Shown in pieces: positions 33,927-45,437 of a stretch of 64,000 nucleotides of DNA. Made by a program: the position numbers and the translations under genes. Source of the DNA: Endothia cerciana. Lineage: Eukaryota; Ascomycota; Sordariomycetes; Diaporthales; Cryphonectriaceae. The notes under the pieces are model-generated. The model ran no database searches. It saw nothing but the letters and a program-made list of their open reading frames with translations, and had not been told where the DNA came from. Numbering within the stretch: the stretch's first letter is position 1; each line of letters starts with the position of its first letter. The stretch is taken from the NCBI GenBank assembly GCA_026119935.1, contig JALRMH010000006.1, forward strand, positions 62,001 through 126,000, read 5' to 3'.

Positions 33927-35060
33927 ACTGTCGCCTACCTCACCCCAGGCAAACGTCACGCAGTTCAGAGAAGATGTACTGTGATATTGAGGGACAGCAC
34001 TGGTGGTGCTGGAGGGGGTAGCCCTGACACGATGATGTCACCCAAGCCACAATGTGGTCCCAGGCTTGTCGCCTTCTTGTCCCCTAACAGCACTTTGCTG
34101 TGCCACAGGCCGGCCTGGGGGTTGGGGCGACCCTTGGAGTAGGTAGGGGGTTGCAATGCAGGCGGAGTGAGGAATGTGAGCCCGACGAATCATCGTGAGG
34201 AATCATCGTGAGGCTGCGTCCCCGAAAGGGATGCTCACATGTTACACTGGGGGAGCTCCGTCTTTCGACGTCATCCCTCACCCCAGCCCGGCCGCGCCAG
34301 CGCCAGCGCAGCAGTTGCCTCACCCTCCCTCCCGCTGGCGGCACCGTTTCACAATACTATGAAGTACGTTGCTATGGTACACTACGATCGGGGTCCGGCA
34401 TTAAGACTTGCACGATCTGATAAGGCCAAAGCGGGGGGCATGCTTGTAAGGGTGGTCCTGGTGATGGGAGTTGCACCGTCGAAGGCGTTGACGCGAGCTT
34501 AGACGAGGCTGAGCCGCCCCTCCTTCAGTGCAACGAGCTCCTGCCATCACAGCACAGAACAAACAAGGTTTCCAAATACTAATAGTCAGGCACGCTCTTT
34601 TATTTACTTTTACAGTGAACATAAGTACAAAGAGAAGCTTTCATGAGTACATTTTCATCATATCCTTGCACCCAACAGTGCCCGAAGGGCAATCCACGGT
34701 CCTCAGCAGGGAGAGCTATACAGTATGGACAAATATCCCAGGAGAGACACGCAGCAGACAAGATCAGGACACACAAGAAAACCACACCAGTCCATCCCAG
34801 TCACTCCGCACCTAATATCTACAAGCCCGGATGTCCCGTTTCCGTGCTCATCAGACCCCGGCCAGTCCGTCGTCGCCTCGCCTTGTTGTTCGGCTCCGTC
34901 AGGTATCAGGCGGGGCTGGCGGCGCGAAGCCCTGATGGACATCACGGCTCGACGACCTGCAAAGGGATCCTGGCGTCCCGGCGGCGTGCTCGATCGCGGC
35001 CGGTATGGGCCGGTCCCCGTCGCACAGCACCCCCTGGAGCTTGCATGGCGGGTAACCAGG
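33927..35060. other. Intergenic region, no supported gene
   Basis: Several open frames run into the 69-bp repeat on both strands but show no recognisable protein and are in mutual conflict. Confidence 0.5.
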
Positions 35061-35061
35061 C

Positions 35062-35640
35062 GCCCTCTCCAGGTGGCCATGCCAGGCCACCGCGGGGAGG
35101 ACACAATGCTGCTGTGGGTGGATGCATGCACTCTCTCCAGGTGGCCATGCCAGACCACCGCGGGGAGGACACAAATGCTGCTGTGGGTGGATACGTGCAC
35201 TCTCTCCAGGTGGCCATGCCAGGCCACNNNNNNNNNNNNNNNNNNNNNNNNNNNNNNNNNNNNNNNNNNNNNNNNNNNNNNNNNNNNNNNNNNNNNNNNN
35301 NNNNNNNNNNNNNNNNNNNNNNNNNNCCACGGGGAGGACACAAATGCTGCTGTGGGTAGATACGTGCACTCTCTCCAGGTGGCCATGCCAGGCCACCACG
35401 GGGAGGACACAAATGCTGCTGTGGGTAGATACGTGCACTCTCTCCAGGTGGCCATGCCAGGCCACCACGGGGAGGACACAAATGCTGCTGTGGGTGAATA
35501 CGTGCACTCTCTCCAGGTGGCCATGCCAGGCCACCACGGGGAGGACACAATACTGCAGTGGCTTGATGAATATGCTCTCTCTCCAGATGGCCATGCCAGG
35601 CCACCGCAGGGAGGACACAATGCTGCTGTGGGTGTCTCGG
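35062..35640. repeat. 69-bp minisatellite with assembly gap
   Basis: The unit begins ctctctccaggtggccatgc and continues with ggccac(c/g)(a/g)cggggaggacacaaatgctgctgtgggt. Copies start near 35065, 35131, 35200, 35369, 35438, 35507 and 35577, with one unresolved stretch between them. Spacing is 69 bp in the exact copies. As 69 is divisible by three, the array stays open in several frames on both strands, which creates long but doubtful open frames. Confidence 0.9.
35228..35326. other. Assembly gap (99 N)
   Basis: A run of 99 undetermined bases inside the 69-bp repeat array. The true number of copies is therefore unknown. The flanking copies are 169 bp apart, which is not a multiple of 69, so the gap size is nominal. 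Confidence 0.99.
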
Positions 35641-36360
35641 CCCGCACAGGCAGACGTGCCACCCGTCCTTGTCCTTCCGCACGGCCTGGACACCAGGGAG
35701 CGTGACATACAGGACATCTGGCCGCCCGACCAGGACGAGCCTCTAGATGAACTAGTGGAAGCACCAGCCTGGATCCATGAGGTTGAGGTGTGGAATGCCC
35801 TCTGGGGAAGGTCTCGTCAGCAAGGTGTCCCGTCCTTGGCTCATCGGAAAGGAGGAAGCTCCCAGTAGGTATTCAGGGACCATTTCATGGTGTCAGGTTG
35901 TGACTTACCGACACGCTCAATTGGCAACCCGGGCGCGCAAGGAGTTTTTGAATGGGCTGGCAAGTGCATCACCCGCGCACACTCGGGGAACCAGGCTCGT
36001 TCCGACAGGCTTGATACCCTGGCCACTGCTAATGCGCATGGTCTGTCAGCTTATCCTCCTGAAGTCTACACGGGTTTGAGTAAGGCAGGTTTTTTAGCCG
36101 ACAACGCAAGACGGAACTGTCCGGCGCAAGGCGATGATAGCACAGCCGACTTCAGATACCATATCGAAGGCAACATGGCGTCACATGATGTTCAAGTGGC
36201 AATTATACAACATGCAAAAGGGTAGGGAAAATCGCGGTGAGGAATTGCGAGGGGAAAATCGCTGAAGGGTTATGTACGTACGGTATCTGATGCGAGTTCG
36301 GGAAACGATCTTGCTGCTGTGGGTTCCATTAGGAAGTCTGAGGCGGAGAGTCCGGTGGGT

Positions 36361-36842
36361 GAGGACGAGTCTTGTTGGTGAGGACAAGTCTTGTTGGTAA
36401 GGACAAGTCTTGTTGGTGAGGACAAGTCTTGTTGGTGAAGACAAGTCTTGTTGGTGAGGACAAGTCTTGTTGGTGAAGACAAGTCTTGTTGGTGAGGACG
36501 AGTCTTGTTGGTGAAGACAAGTCTTGTTGGTGAGGACGAGTCTTGTTGGTGAAGACAAGTCTTGTTGGTGAGGACAAGTCTTGTTGGTGAAGACAAGTCT
36601 TGTTGGTGAGGACGAGTCTTGTTGGTGAAGACAAGTCTTGTTGGTGAGGACGAGTCTTGTTGGTGAAGACAAGTCTTGTTGGTGAGGACGAGTCTTGTTG
36701 GTGAAGACGAGTCTTGTTGGTGAGGACAAGTCTTGTTGGTGAAGACGAGTCTTGTTGGTGAGGACAAGTCTTGTTGGTGAGGACAAGTCTGGTGGTTGAG
36801 GACTGGTCTGGTTGCTAAAGAAGAGTCTGGTGGTCGAGGAAG
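36361..36842. repeat. 19-bp minisatellite, about 22 clean copies
   Basis: The consensus is ga(g/a)gac(a/g)agtcttgttggt. Twenty-two near-identical copies run from 36361 to 36778, then about three degenerate ones to about 36842. In the middle the gagg and gaag forms alternate, so the higher-order period is 38 bp. Because 19 is not a multiple of three, the array translates to the same SSPTRLVLTNKT-like peptide in all three minus frames. None of these is a credible gene. Confidence 0.92.
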
Positions 36843-37990
36843 ACGGGCCACAAGGGACAGAGATCCAACACTTTATACTTGCTCCGAGGATGAAATCAGG
36901 CCAGGCCGTTTACTCATTCTGCACATGTCCCTGCGAGACGGAGAAGACACTGGCCTGATCGCTCGGCTTGCGGTGGTGCCATGTGATGCTTAGCCTTGCG
37001 CTGTTTAGGGGGGGGGTGTCGTGCCTGCTCCGCATTGAGACTAGGCGACAGAAGACACTAGGGCTGAATGGCCTCGATTTCCCAGATCGAGATGCCTCGA
37101 TCTGACGATAATCATGACACTGGCTGATCTAGGCTGGATACTAGAAGAACCTAGGGCCTCTGGTGAGTCCTCGGGGCGCACGTACCACTGGTTGTCACTG
37201 ACGTGATCGAGGCAGATCCCGCGGCTTGGACAAGACGTCCGTAAGGTGAGCATCTAATTGGACGGGAATTACACACTTCTTCTGGCAAAAACAATTACAG
37301 AACTATAGGCCCACACACTCATGACACATCATCAAAGACGACGAGGAGGGCTGAGGAGTTCCGTGACGACACAATCAGCCCCAAGCGCGCCGCCCTTGAC
37401 GAATAGTAGTGCATTCTTCGGAAGAAACGACTAGTCTATTGATAGTTTGGAGAGAAAAGGTTTAGTGTATGAATGCAGGTCGTGGAGGCCGAATAGGCTC
37501 AGATCACGGGCTAAGCAGGACTGGATGTGTCTGACAGCCCTTCTTCCATCGGTATGACACGTACTAGACAGCCCAAGGCACGGTAGACACGGGAGTCTAT
37601 ACAACAGAGGCATTAAGACATCTCAAGAGACAGTTTGAGGCGGGAGGATCCCCGTCAAAAACCGCATGTTCAATAAAGAGTAGGAGTAACACCGGAAATG
37701 CATAGCCGTCGACAGGGCTGTCACCCGGTCGACCCCGTAATGTTAAACTCTTATGTACCGTTCAAGCCATGCTCCTTCACATGTTGTGGGCTTAGCTATG
37801 AAGAGCAAGTCACTAGATATGCAAGCGACCTCCACAATGCCATATAGACCCAGGAAAGATGTCTTGACTCCGGATATCCCGTAGCCTTGTTCCAAAATAG
37901 ATAACGATGCATCACTCCTGCTTCCCCCAAGCTAAGTCCGTCGCACCCCCAAGCTCGGGTGACGGCCATTTTCACGATCCCTCCAAGCAA
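36843..37990. other. Intergenic region, no supported gene
   Basis: Only short open frames without motifs. This is the 3' side of KAR5. Confidence 0.55.
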
Positions 37991-39607
37991 TCAGATGGCG
38001 TTCACCGTGGCGTTGTTGGTTACGTCTTCGACAAGGTACACCATCCATGGCATTGTAATGCGGTGGAGGTGCGAGATTGAGAAGCCGACAACCTCTCCCA
38101 ATGCGACGAGGCCCAGGTTGCGCGTTGCAGAGGGTGCGAGACCATACGATCCGAGTAACAATGTGGCCACAGGGCTAAATATGTAGGGCATCCAGGTGCT
38201 GAGGCTAAAGCCACCCCACTGAAACTCGCTTGCCTTCTCGATCATGACCGCTCTCCCGGCGACGCCCTCGAGGGTCTCGAGGATCTCGTTCGTCATGTTC
38301 TTTGCCTCGGCTATCGCGTAGACGTGGTCTTCGTACTTCGAGGAGAGCTTGTCAGTCGTCGTCATCAATCCATTCAAATTCGACGAAAGTGCCTGCTGTC
38401 GAAAAGAGAGTGCCTCTACCTCAAGGCGGGATAATTCCTACAGCGTTCGGAAAGGTTAGAATCGTATTAGATACCAGCAGGTATGGCGCCGATGATGACT
38501 TCGGGATGAGAGGGAAGAGGAACACACTATTTGGTTGTTTAGAGTCGCAGCAGAGGCTGCCGCAGTTGCCATAACCGCTACCCAAGTGTTGGCGTCGTCG
38601 TTCCTCTTGTCAGCAATCTCGATGGATTTTTCCTGCACGGCAGCAACATGCGAGGTTCCATCGAGGACGGTCTGGATCATGACAGCGAGCAACCGTCGAA
38701 GGTTCGCGGCGTCCTTCAATCCGCCGTTGATGGTATCACTAGACATCTTCACTGAGTAGTCTAGATCGTGGGTGATGTACTCTTCAATCTTGGTCAATCT
38801 ATCTCGTAGGCGGTCGAGCTCGGGGCTCAGTCCTTGGACGGTATCGCCAGCCTTCTGTATTCGAAGCTCGAGGTCGTCCATGTGCCTTTGCAGCTCGATC
38901 TCGACGCCGTGGGATAATTTGGCCATTACCTTGGTGAGTCGCTGGTAGAGCAGAATATTCTGAGCTAAAGGTGAGAGGACAAGGCACATCAGCTTCGCAC
39001 CTTCGCAAGCCTGTCAGCTTTGCCTACCTTTCTCTTGGTCTGCGCGTGCAGCTTCGCAGAACATCAACGCCTTGTGTCGATAGCTGATCCATGTCGACCA
39101 AGCCGAGTTCTCCTGACCCAAGCCAGAAAGACAGGAGTCTATCTCACGAGAGGTGACATGAAGTCTTGCTTTTTGACCGAGGGGCAGTTGCAATAACGCG
39201 GACTCGCGAAACTTGTCGCAGGTGTTGGGGATATGGAAGCGGCCTCGCTCAAGATCGCATATGGCCATGCTGGCTGCGTAGGCATCGACGAAGTCTCTGA
39301 TCTGGCGACCGCTGTCGGTGAGGATGGTCGCTTCGTCCTTCCCGTCGAGAAGCTGGCAGTTTCCGACGAGGAGGCGTGCGGCGACTCGGTGGCATAGAGG
39401 CTGGGACTCAAGGTCTTGCAGCTCGTTGAGGGCGTTGACGTAGATTTCGGAGGGTCGTGACGCTGACTGCAGCATTTCGTACGGGCTGAGGTCGGGGTCA
39501 TGGCGGGGGCCGGTCGTCACGGTCTCTTTCCCGCTTCTGGGTTGGAAAGAGAAGGCGGCGACGAGCCTGGCCACGACCACGTAGACGAGCAGTCCGCTGA
39601 CCTTCAT
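37991..39607 (-). CDS. KAR5: Nuclear fusion (karyogamy) protein KAR5/Tht1 family
   Basis: Three exons (39607-39028, 38964-38528, 38437-37991) give 487 residues; donors GTAGGC and GTGTGT, acceptors TTAG and GTAG, frame kept. The N-terminus MKVSGLLVYVVVARLVAAFS is a signal sequence. The lumenal part holds the conserved Cys pattern of the family (PF04163): LCHRVAARLL, SMAICDLERGRFHIPNTCDKF, SCLSGLGQENSAW and HKALMFCEAARA. A helical coiled region follows (about 195-400), then two hydrophobic segments near 420-439 and 445-463. KAR5 sits in the nuclear envelope and endoplasmic reticulum and promotes fusion of nuclear membranes after mating. Length and layout match fungal homologues and the gene looks intact. 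Confidence 0.85.
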
Positions 39608-42120
39608 GATGGCATCGAGTGAGCGTCAAGCTGACGAGGATGTGGGAGGGCGTTGTAGGGTAGGAAGAAGGATGGGACGGGGAGGGCGCGCTCAAACCCA
39701 AATCGAGAGCGTGCAGGGACGCGTTGGTGACTAAGAGATGGTTCGGACCTCTTTAGAGTTGACTCTCGAAGTGGGTTTGATCGAAAAGACAGGGAAAGTG
39801 TGAGCTGGGAAATGACCGCAGAGTTTCGACTGCTAGTTTTGGAAAGTAAGTGGACGCGAGGGTCGCGTGTTTCAACTTCTGCAAAACCACTTTCAAAATC
39901 TTTCATACAACGCCACCAGGCCAATAATGATATTGAGCAAACCCTCCGACCAACTTATTAGTATTAACACATGCAAAAGGAAACCAGGTGGACTGTCGGC
40001 AAGCCGACTTACAGGTCGAGTAGCCTCCAACAACCCGCCACAATCAAGCCAACAGTTTGGTCACACAGCTCACAGACATCACTCGAAGCAAATATCAAAT
40101 GACTTATGTATAAAAAACAAGTGAAGCATTGCAACGGTTCTTCTGCAATACCGTTGGCACGGACAGCTGTCGAAGTAGCTATGGAGTTGAACCTTTGCTT
40201 CGTGAGTCGCGAGATCTCTTGTACCTTGATACCGGCCAGCTTCCCGCTGGATATGAGGACCAATGACCTAACATGTTTGCCTTGGTATAAATGTTAGACG
40301 TTTGAGAAAAGATATTTGCGTCTAGAACCCTCAATGATTGAGCAGATCCGGCGATCTAGCACGGCCACGGTATGGCTGTCTGAGTCGTTGACAACTATGC
40401 AGCACGCATGACGAATGCATGACTATTCTTTGGCAAGATGCCCAGAAGGAGCTTGCCAAGATGTCTGCCGACCTCCTCCTTTTGGGAGTTGTCACCTTCA
40501 AGGATCGAATACGCGTCCCTTGAGGTATGTATGATGACCTGCGAGCAAGCTGGAGAAACGGCCGTCTCGAGGCATCCTTAAATTGAGTCTGTATCGCCGC
40601 AGCTGAAGACGATGAAGGGCACAGATTATTGCGTCCCGACGGTATCGACGCGGTGAAGAAATACTCGATAATTTGACAGGCATGCCACACTTGCGGCCGG
40701 TATTCGTTCTCCATCATGCCCCAGATCAAATCGCACATCGAGGGCATCCCCACGGTTTCTAGACCTTCCCATATCTGGACCGGGAATTCCCACTGGTTTT
40801 CGTTCCCGGATCTCGGACACACCATCATCTAAGACTCCATGAGGCCACCCGCCGTATGATGCCCACCATGCCGGAAAGGGGCACACAACTTCATCCAGGA
40901 CGTCATGGTACGTAAGCTCTGGGATATGCTGGGACCCCACTGCCACCGCCTGCCTTCCAGCAAGCCCCGTTGATGTCGGGAAGTTTTCTGGACGGGGCCG
41001 TCGGGACATACGACGCGCTCGGCACTATTGCCAGCGTCCATTTGCACAGCCTGTAACCTGGACATTTTCTGCGATACGTGAGGAGAAGCATCGTGGAACA
41101 GTGTCAGAGAGTCTAAGAGGGCTATTGACGGCCGCAGATGGGAGAAACCCTGCCTCTTAGCCGTGTCTAAGTTTCGGCTGAAATTAGAGTTTGCAAGGGC
41201 GTGTCGAGTGTTTGCTTCTTTTGATTGGTGGCCTCGGTGTACCGACGGTCATAATCGACGTCTTCCGTTCAGCAAGGCCAAGCCACTCATTGGTCAGACG
41301 AGCTGAGGCCGGGCGGGCGGGTGTCAGCAACAAGTGCCCAGGTTGGAGGATCCGCGATAGACACATGGATAGATCCTCGCTTGAGAGAGTTCCCGGAATG
41401 CGTGAGAAAGTGTAGTGCAGATATGTATACCGAAGACGACGTCCCGTAGGCAAAGGCCGGCCCTGAATGTTGGTAGAACAGGAGGGTCAAGGGTTTGGCG
41501 GTACCCTTCTTCTGCGCAGGGCTGAAGATATTCCTGCTCATAACACACATTGCAACTGCAGCGAGATACACAGGGCATCCGAGTTGCTCGAGCAGCCAAC
41601 ATCTTCATGCATCATGATAAGTGGACGGGGGATTTCTTTTCCGTCGACCATAGTCCCACACTAATCACGCATCGAAGAGCTGAAGCTGCTGATATAGTGA
41701 TATTTATGGCCCCGGCATCCCATAGTATGGATACTGCGCCCTGATGGCAGCGACCGCGCCGTCAGTGGAGAGGGCCGGGAACCGTGCTGCAGCTGAAGCC
41801 TGCTGAGACCGTCCAACCATTGAAGATGACATCGCGCAATAGATCACACACTGATGTTGCAAATATGCGTTGCTGGCATCAAATCATTTAGGGTGACAAG
41901 TTCTGTGCGCTTTTTCGAGGAGAGATGGAGAGGTCGAGTGGTGCTAGGATCTATTGCGAGATTATGTAATGTAGGCCCGGTGGACACCCCGGAGCACCGA
42001 CACCGACGACGCAGGAGCTTATGTAATCCGTGCTGGGTTAATTTTCGAGCTTCGCATCACCAACACCAACGGTCGATGTAGCCGGTCGAGGACTGCTTTC
42101 GCCCGCCACAGTCTCACACC
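39608..42120. other. Intergenic region, no supported gene
   Basis: Minus-strand frames at about 40331-41091 are faintly protein-like (for example ENEYRPQVWHACQII) but broken among frames; I could not support a gene. No repeats of note. Confidence 0.5.
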
Positions 42121-43021
42121 ATGCTGGCCCCAAGCATGTCGAGGGCTGCAATATGCCCCTCGCCAATAGCGACACTGCCGACCTTCCTCGTCCCGGCGCT
42201 CGCCAGCGCCCCCGCCTCCCGGAGACAGTTCTCCGCGGCGACCTCGCGGCAGTCCAAGCTTGGCCGCACGCCCATCTCGATACCGCCGGGCGTCGAGCTC
42301 ACCATCGGCGAGCCGTACATAATCAAGGACTATACGACCTATAAGCAGACGCCGAAGAGGACGGTCTCGGTCGCGGGACCGCTGGGTAAGTGGTCCGCCC
42401 ACGCGCACGTGGGTTCATCTGGCGCTGGACGCCCTGGCTGACGGGTCGCGCGATTTAACAGGGAAACTCGATCTCAATGTCCCCATGTTCTTGAAGCTCG
42501 ACCACGACCCGGAGGCGAGGAAGCTGGTCATTAGCATCGAGGACAGGACGGAGAAGCAGCAGAAGGCGATGTGGGGTGCGTATCTCTGCAGCTCTTTTCG
42601 ACAGAACACAACAGGCAAGATCGCTGACAGTATTTCTCTTGTTGCCTCCACAGGAACGACATGGGCCTACATCCAGCGCTACATAATTGGCGTGTCAGAG
42701 GGGCACACCGCCGTGCTCCGCCTCGTGGGTATCGGCTACCGTGCGTCCATCGACAAGCGGCCCGAGCTCGAGGAATACCCTGGCCAGGACTTTGTGTGTC
42801 TGCGTCTCGGCTTCTCGCACCCCGTCGACTTGGGCGTACCGATGGGCATGAAGGCAACGACGCCACAGCCCACCAGAATCTTGCTGGAGGGCATCAACCG
42901 GGAGCAGGTAATGCAGTTCGCCGCCGAGATACGGAGGTGGCGTGTGCCGGAGCCGTACAAGGGAAAGGGCATCTTCGTGAATGACGAGACTATCAAGTTG
43001 AAGCAGAAGAAGATCAAATAA
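42121..43021 (+). CDS. Mitochondrial large-subunit ribosomal protein uL6m
   Basis: Three exons (42121-42385, 42462-42575, 42654-43021) encode 248 residues. Donors are GTAAGT and GTGCGT, acceptors ACAG, all in phase 1. The first 45 residues are Ala/Ser/Arg-rich with no acids, a mitochondrial presequence. The body matches bacterial-type L6: GRTPISIPPGVELTI, VAGPLGKLDLNVP, GTTWAYIQRYIIGVSEGHT, LVGIGYRASI, LRLGFSHPVDL, and a C-terminal REQVMQFAAEIRRWRVPEPY followed by KGKGIFVNDE and a Lys-rich end. L6 binds near the sarcin-ricin loop and the GTPase centre. Length fits fungal mitochondrial L6. Confidence 0.93.
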
Positions 43022-44117
43022 GGGCTTCGCGTCAGCCTGCCGGGGAGAACGCTGGTACGCGGAGGTTGGGCTATCAGCGGATGGCGGCAGGCTGGGGCCT
43101 GTGTACCCATGTACATATCTGGCTTGCATCTCTGTCCCTCTGGGACAGTTCCCGGCGGCCTACACAATACCACACAACGTCTTCTGGACAAGGTAGAAGA
43201 AGTCTTGGCCATTTGAGAGGGGAGGCCCGAGCCAGGAGCCTTCCTGCATGGCTTCAGGGTTTGGACGGCACTACATGCCTGCGGATGTCCGTGAACGGCC
43301 TGACGGTGTTCAGGTGGCATGGGAGCCGGATATTTGGTGACCCCGTCCGCCCGTGGTCCTGATGCACGGCATCTTCCTAGCCTGCATGACCCCCGGATGT
43401 ATTTTTGATGCATGTGTCTTGCAGGCCTACCAGATACAGACTCTGCACGTAGAACTGGACAAGGAAGTGCCTGCTGACGACAGTACCGTCCTCGAAATCC
43501 AGCGTTCCGTAGGTACTGATTGACCAACGCATCCGCAACGATCGTGTCTATATTCCGGGGCTTCTGGGCATACAAGCAGAATGATAGGGCAGTGTTGCGG
43601 GTGCATTTGCAATGATACTGCCAGGTAACCTAAAAACCAACCCCACGTCCCAGGACCACTTTTCCGGGACCTCAGCTACGGGAGTACAGGCGGGCACACT
43701 CCAGTCTCATTGAAGGCTCGCAGACTCTCAATGGTCACCGAGCATCCACGACGGGCTCACGGACGCGCCAGCTTCCTATTCTACCTGTTCATCACAGTCA
43801 TAGTGGCTATCATATCGTCTAGAGCTGCGCCGCGGCTGTCTGCGCTGTTCCACCACTTCGGGACCCGAACGTCGTCATCAGGCCCACGTATAAATCTTGC
43901 TGATTCAGGGGCATTGAGGGGCACTTTACCCCTCCAAGCTCAGACAGCTCTCGGCCGGAATCACTTTGACAGATATCACACGAGCCCTGACAAGGTGAGC
44001 GGTGCTACATAACATCAGACGTCGGCGTATTCCCCCTTCTGCCACCTGCCATCACCATCACCATCACCATCCACATCCCGACCCGGTCAAACAGTTCACT
44101 TGCTCACAACGCTCAAG
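43022..44117. other. Intergenic region upstream of MET22
   Basis: No gene seen. A consensus-like donor (aagGTGAGC) at about 43995 hints at a leader intron before MET22, but no single acceptor stands out. A CATCAC/CCATCA repeat (about 44050-44071) lies in the leader about 50 bp before the start. Confidence 0.45.
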
Positions 44118-45182
44118 ATGGCCAACACCTACGCCAAGGAGCTCGAGGTCGCCCAGCTGGCCGTCCAGCGCGCGACCATCCTGACCAAGCGCGTCTTCCA
44201 CGAGCGCGCCAAGGGCACCGTCTCCAAGGACGACAAGTCCCCGGTGACGATCGGCGACTTCGGCGCCCAGATCCTCATCATCAGCGCGCTCAAGGCCAAC
44301 TTCCCCGACGACGAGATCGTCGCCGAGGAGGAGGCCGAGCGGCTGCGCGGCGACGCCAACCTCAAGCAGATCGTCTGGGACCTGGTCAGCACCACCAAGC
44401 TGGACGACGCCGCCGCCGAGGAGATCCTTGGCGGCGCCGTCAAGGACGTCGACGCCATGCTCGACCTGCTCGACAACGGCAACAGCAAGGGCGGCGCCAA
44501 GGGCCGCATATGGGCCATCGACCCCATCGACGGCACCAAGGGCTTCCTGCGCGGCGGGCAGTACGCCGTGTGCCTGGGCCTCATGGTCGACGGCGACGTC
44601 AAGGTTGGCGTCCTCGGCTGCCCCAACCTGCCCATCGACGACGCGGCGCCGCTCACCGTCGACATCGGCTCCAACGCCACCGACGAGGGCCACGGCGTCA
44701 TCTTCTCCGCCGTGCAGGGCCAGGGCGCGACGAGCCGCCCCTTCAGCACTGGCGCCCTCAAGGAGGGCCAGAAGATCGCCATGAAGCCCATCCAGGCCAT
44801 GCCCGAGGCCAAGTTCTGCGAGAGCGTCGAGGCCGGCCACAGCTCCCAGGACGAGGCGGCCCTCATCGCCCAGAAGCTCGGCATCACCAGCCCCAGCGTG
44901 CGCATGGACTCCCAGGCCAAGTATGCGTCCATCGCGCGCGGCGCGGGGGATATCTACCTGCGGCTGCCTACGAGCAAGACGTACGTCGAGAAGATCTGGG
45001 ATCACGCCGCGGGGGACCTGATCGTGCGGGAGGCCGGTGGCCAGGTCACGGATGTCAATGGCAAGAGGCTTGACTTTAGCCTGGGGCGGACGTTGAAGGA
45101 GAACAAGGGTGTGGTTGCGGCCCCGGCGCCGTACCATGACCAGGTGCTGAAGGCTGTGCAGGAGGTTCTGGGTCCCAAATAG
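44118..45182 (+). CDS. MET22: 3'(2'),5'-bisphosphate nucleotidase
   Basis: This single exon codes 354 residues, starting at ATG 44118 (context CAAGATGGCC). It removes the 3' phosphate from PAP and PAPS, protecting sulfate assimilation and RNA exonucleases; the yeast enzyme (Met22/Hal2) is a lithium- and sodium-sensitive target. Inositol-monophosphatase fold motifs are intact: VTIGDFGAQ (43-51), the acidic EEE at 70-72, DPIDGT at 135-140 and WDHAAGD at 294-300, which together bind the catalytic metals. Length is normal (about 350-360). Codon use is strongly biased to C-ending codons, consistent with good expression. It lies in tandem with the uL6m gene but about 1.1 kb apart, so no operon-like link is implied. 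Confidence 0.95.
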   Translation: MANTYAKELEVAQLAVQRATILTKRVFHERAKGTVSKDDKSPVTIGDFGAQILIISALKANFPDDEIVAEEEAERLRGDANLKQIVWDLVSTTKLDDAAAEEILGGAVKDVDAMLDLLDNGNSKGGAKGRIWAIDPIDGTKGFLRGGQYAVCLGLMVDGDVKVGVLGCPNLPIDDAAPLTVDIGSNATDEGHGVIFSAVQGQGATSRPFSTGALKEGQKIAMKPIQAMPEAKFCESVEAGHSSQDEAALIAQKLGITSPSVRMDSQAKYASIARGAGDIYLRLPTSKTYVEKIWDHAAGDLIVREAGGQVTDVNGKRLDFSLGRTLKENKGVVAAPAPYHDQVLKAVQEVLGPK

Positions 45183-45340
45183 ACGCGGGTGCAATCGAGA
45201 GTGCGCTGATCAAAAAGCGTCGAGAGGAACGCCACATGAAATTGAATCTAAAAAGTATAGACGCTGATACTAACTGGTCGAGCGAGGGCCACCCATTCAT
45301 TATTTGCAACCCCCGAGCGAGAAAAATGCAAAAAGAACTC
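45183..45340. other. 3' flank of MET22
   Basis: Short non-coding spacer, A-rich, before the tRNA-like relic. Confidence 0.5.
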
Positions 45341-45437
45341 TCGGATACAGGGGGGTCGAACCCCGGGCGCAACGAGACCTTTGATTGTTGGAACAATCAT
45401 GAGAGTCGTGAATGTTACCACTACACATTCGCTTGCG
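45341..45437 (-). tRNA. tRNA-Glu(CUC)-like sequence with intron, probably a relic
   Basis: On the minus strand this 97-base unit folds as a tRNA. The D stem is four perfect pairs (45428-45425 with 45415-45412). The anticodon stem ACGA/TCGT surrounds the loop CTCTCA-C with anticodon CTC at 45403-45401. A 23-base insert (45399-45377), itself a hairpin with an 8-bp stem, sits exactly between positions 37 and 38, the standard intron site. The T arm has GGGG-TTCGACC-CCCC. The mature length would be 74. Defects: the acceptor stem has two mismatches among seven pairs, position 8 is not T, and the outer T-stem pair is C/T. It is therefore probably a decayed tRNA-Glu gene, possibly damaged by the adjoining inverted repeat. 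Confidence 0.5.

Noticed and set aside
34703..35764. Long frames (over 300 codons) through the 69-bp repeat on both strands
   Set aside because: Their length comes from a repeat unit divisible by three and from undetermined bases; no non-repeat part matches a known domain.
36181..36851. Frames of about 200 codons through the 19-bp repeat
   Set aside because: All three minus frames give the same peptide out of phase, as expected of a 19-bp satellite, so none has selective support.
40331..41091. Possible remnant of a NACHT/ankyrin-type protein
   Set aside because: One block (ENEYRPQVWHACQII) resembles a segment found after NACHT domains, but neighbouring blocks are in other frames and too weak to call even as a pseudogene.
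44064..45194. 376-codon minus-strand frame opposite MET22
   Set aside because: Antisense shadow of a C-ending-codon-biased gene; Ala/Gly/Leu/Asp-rich with no motif.
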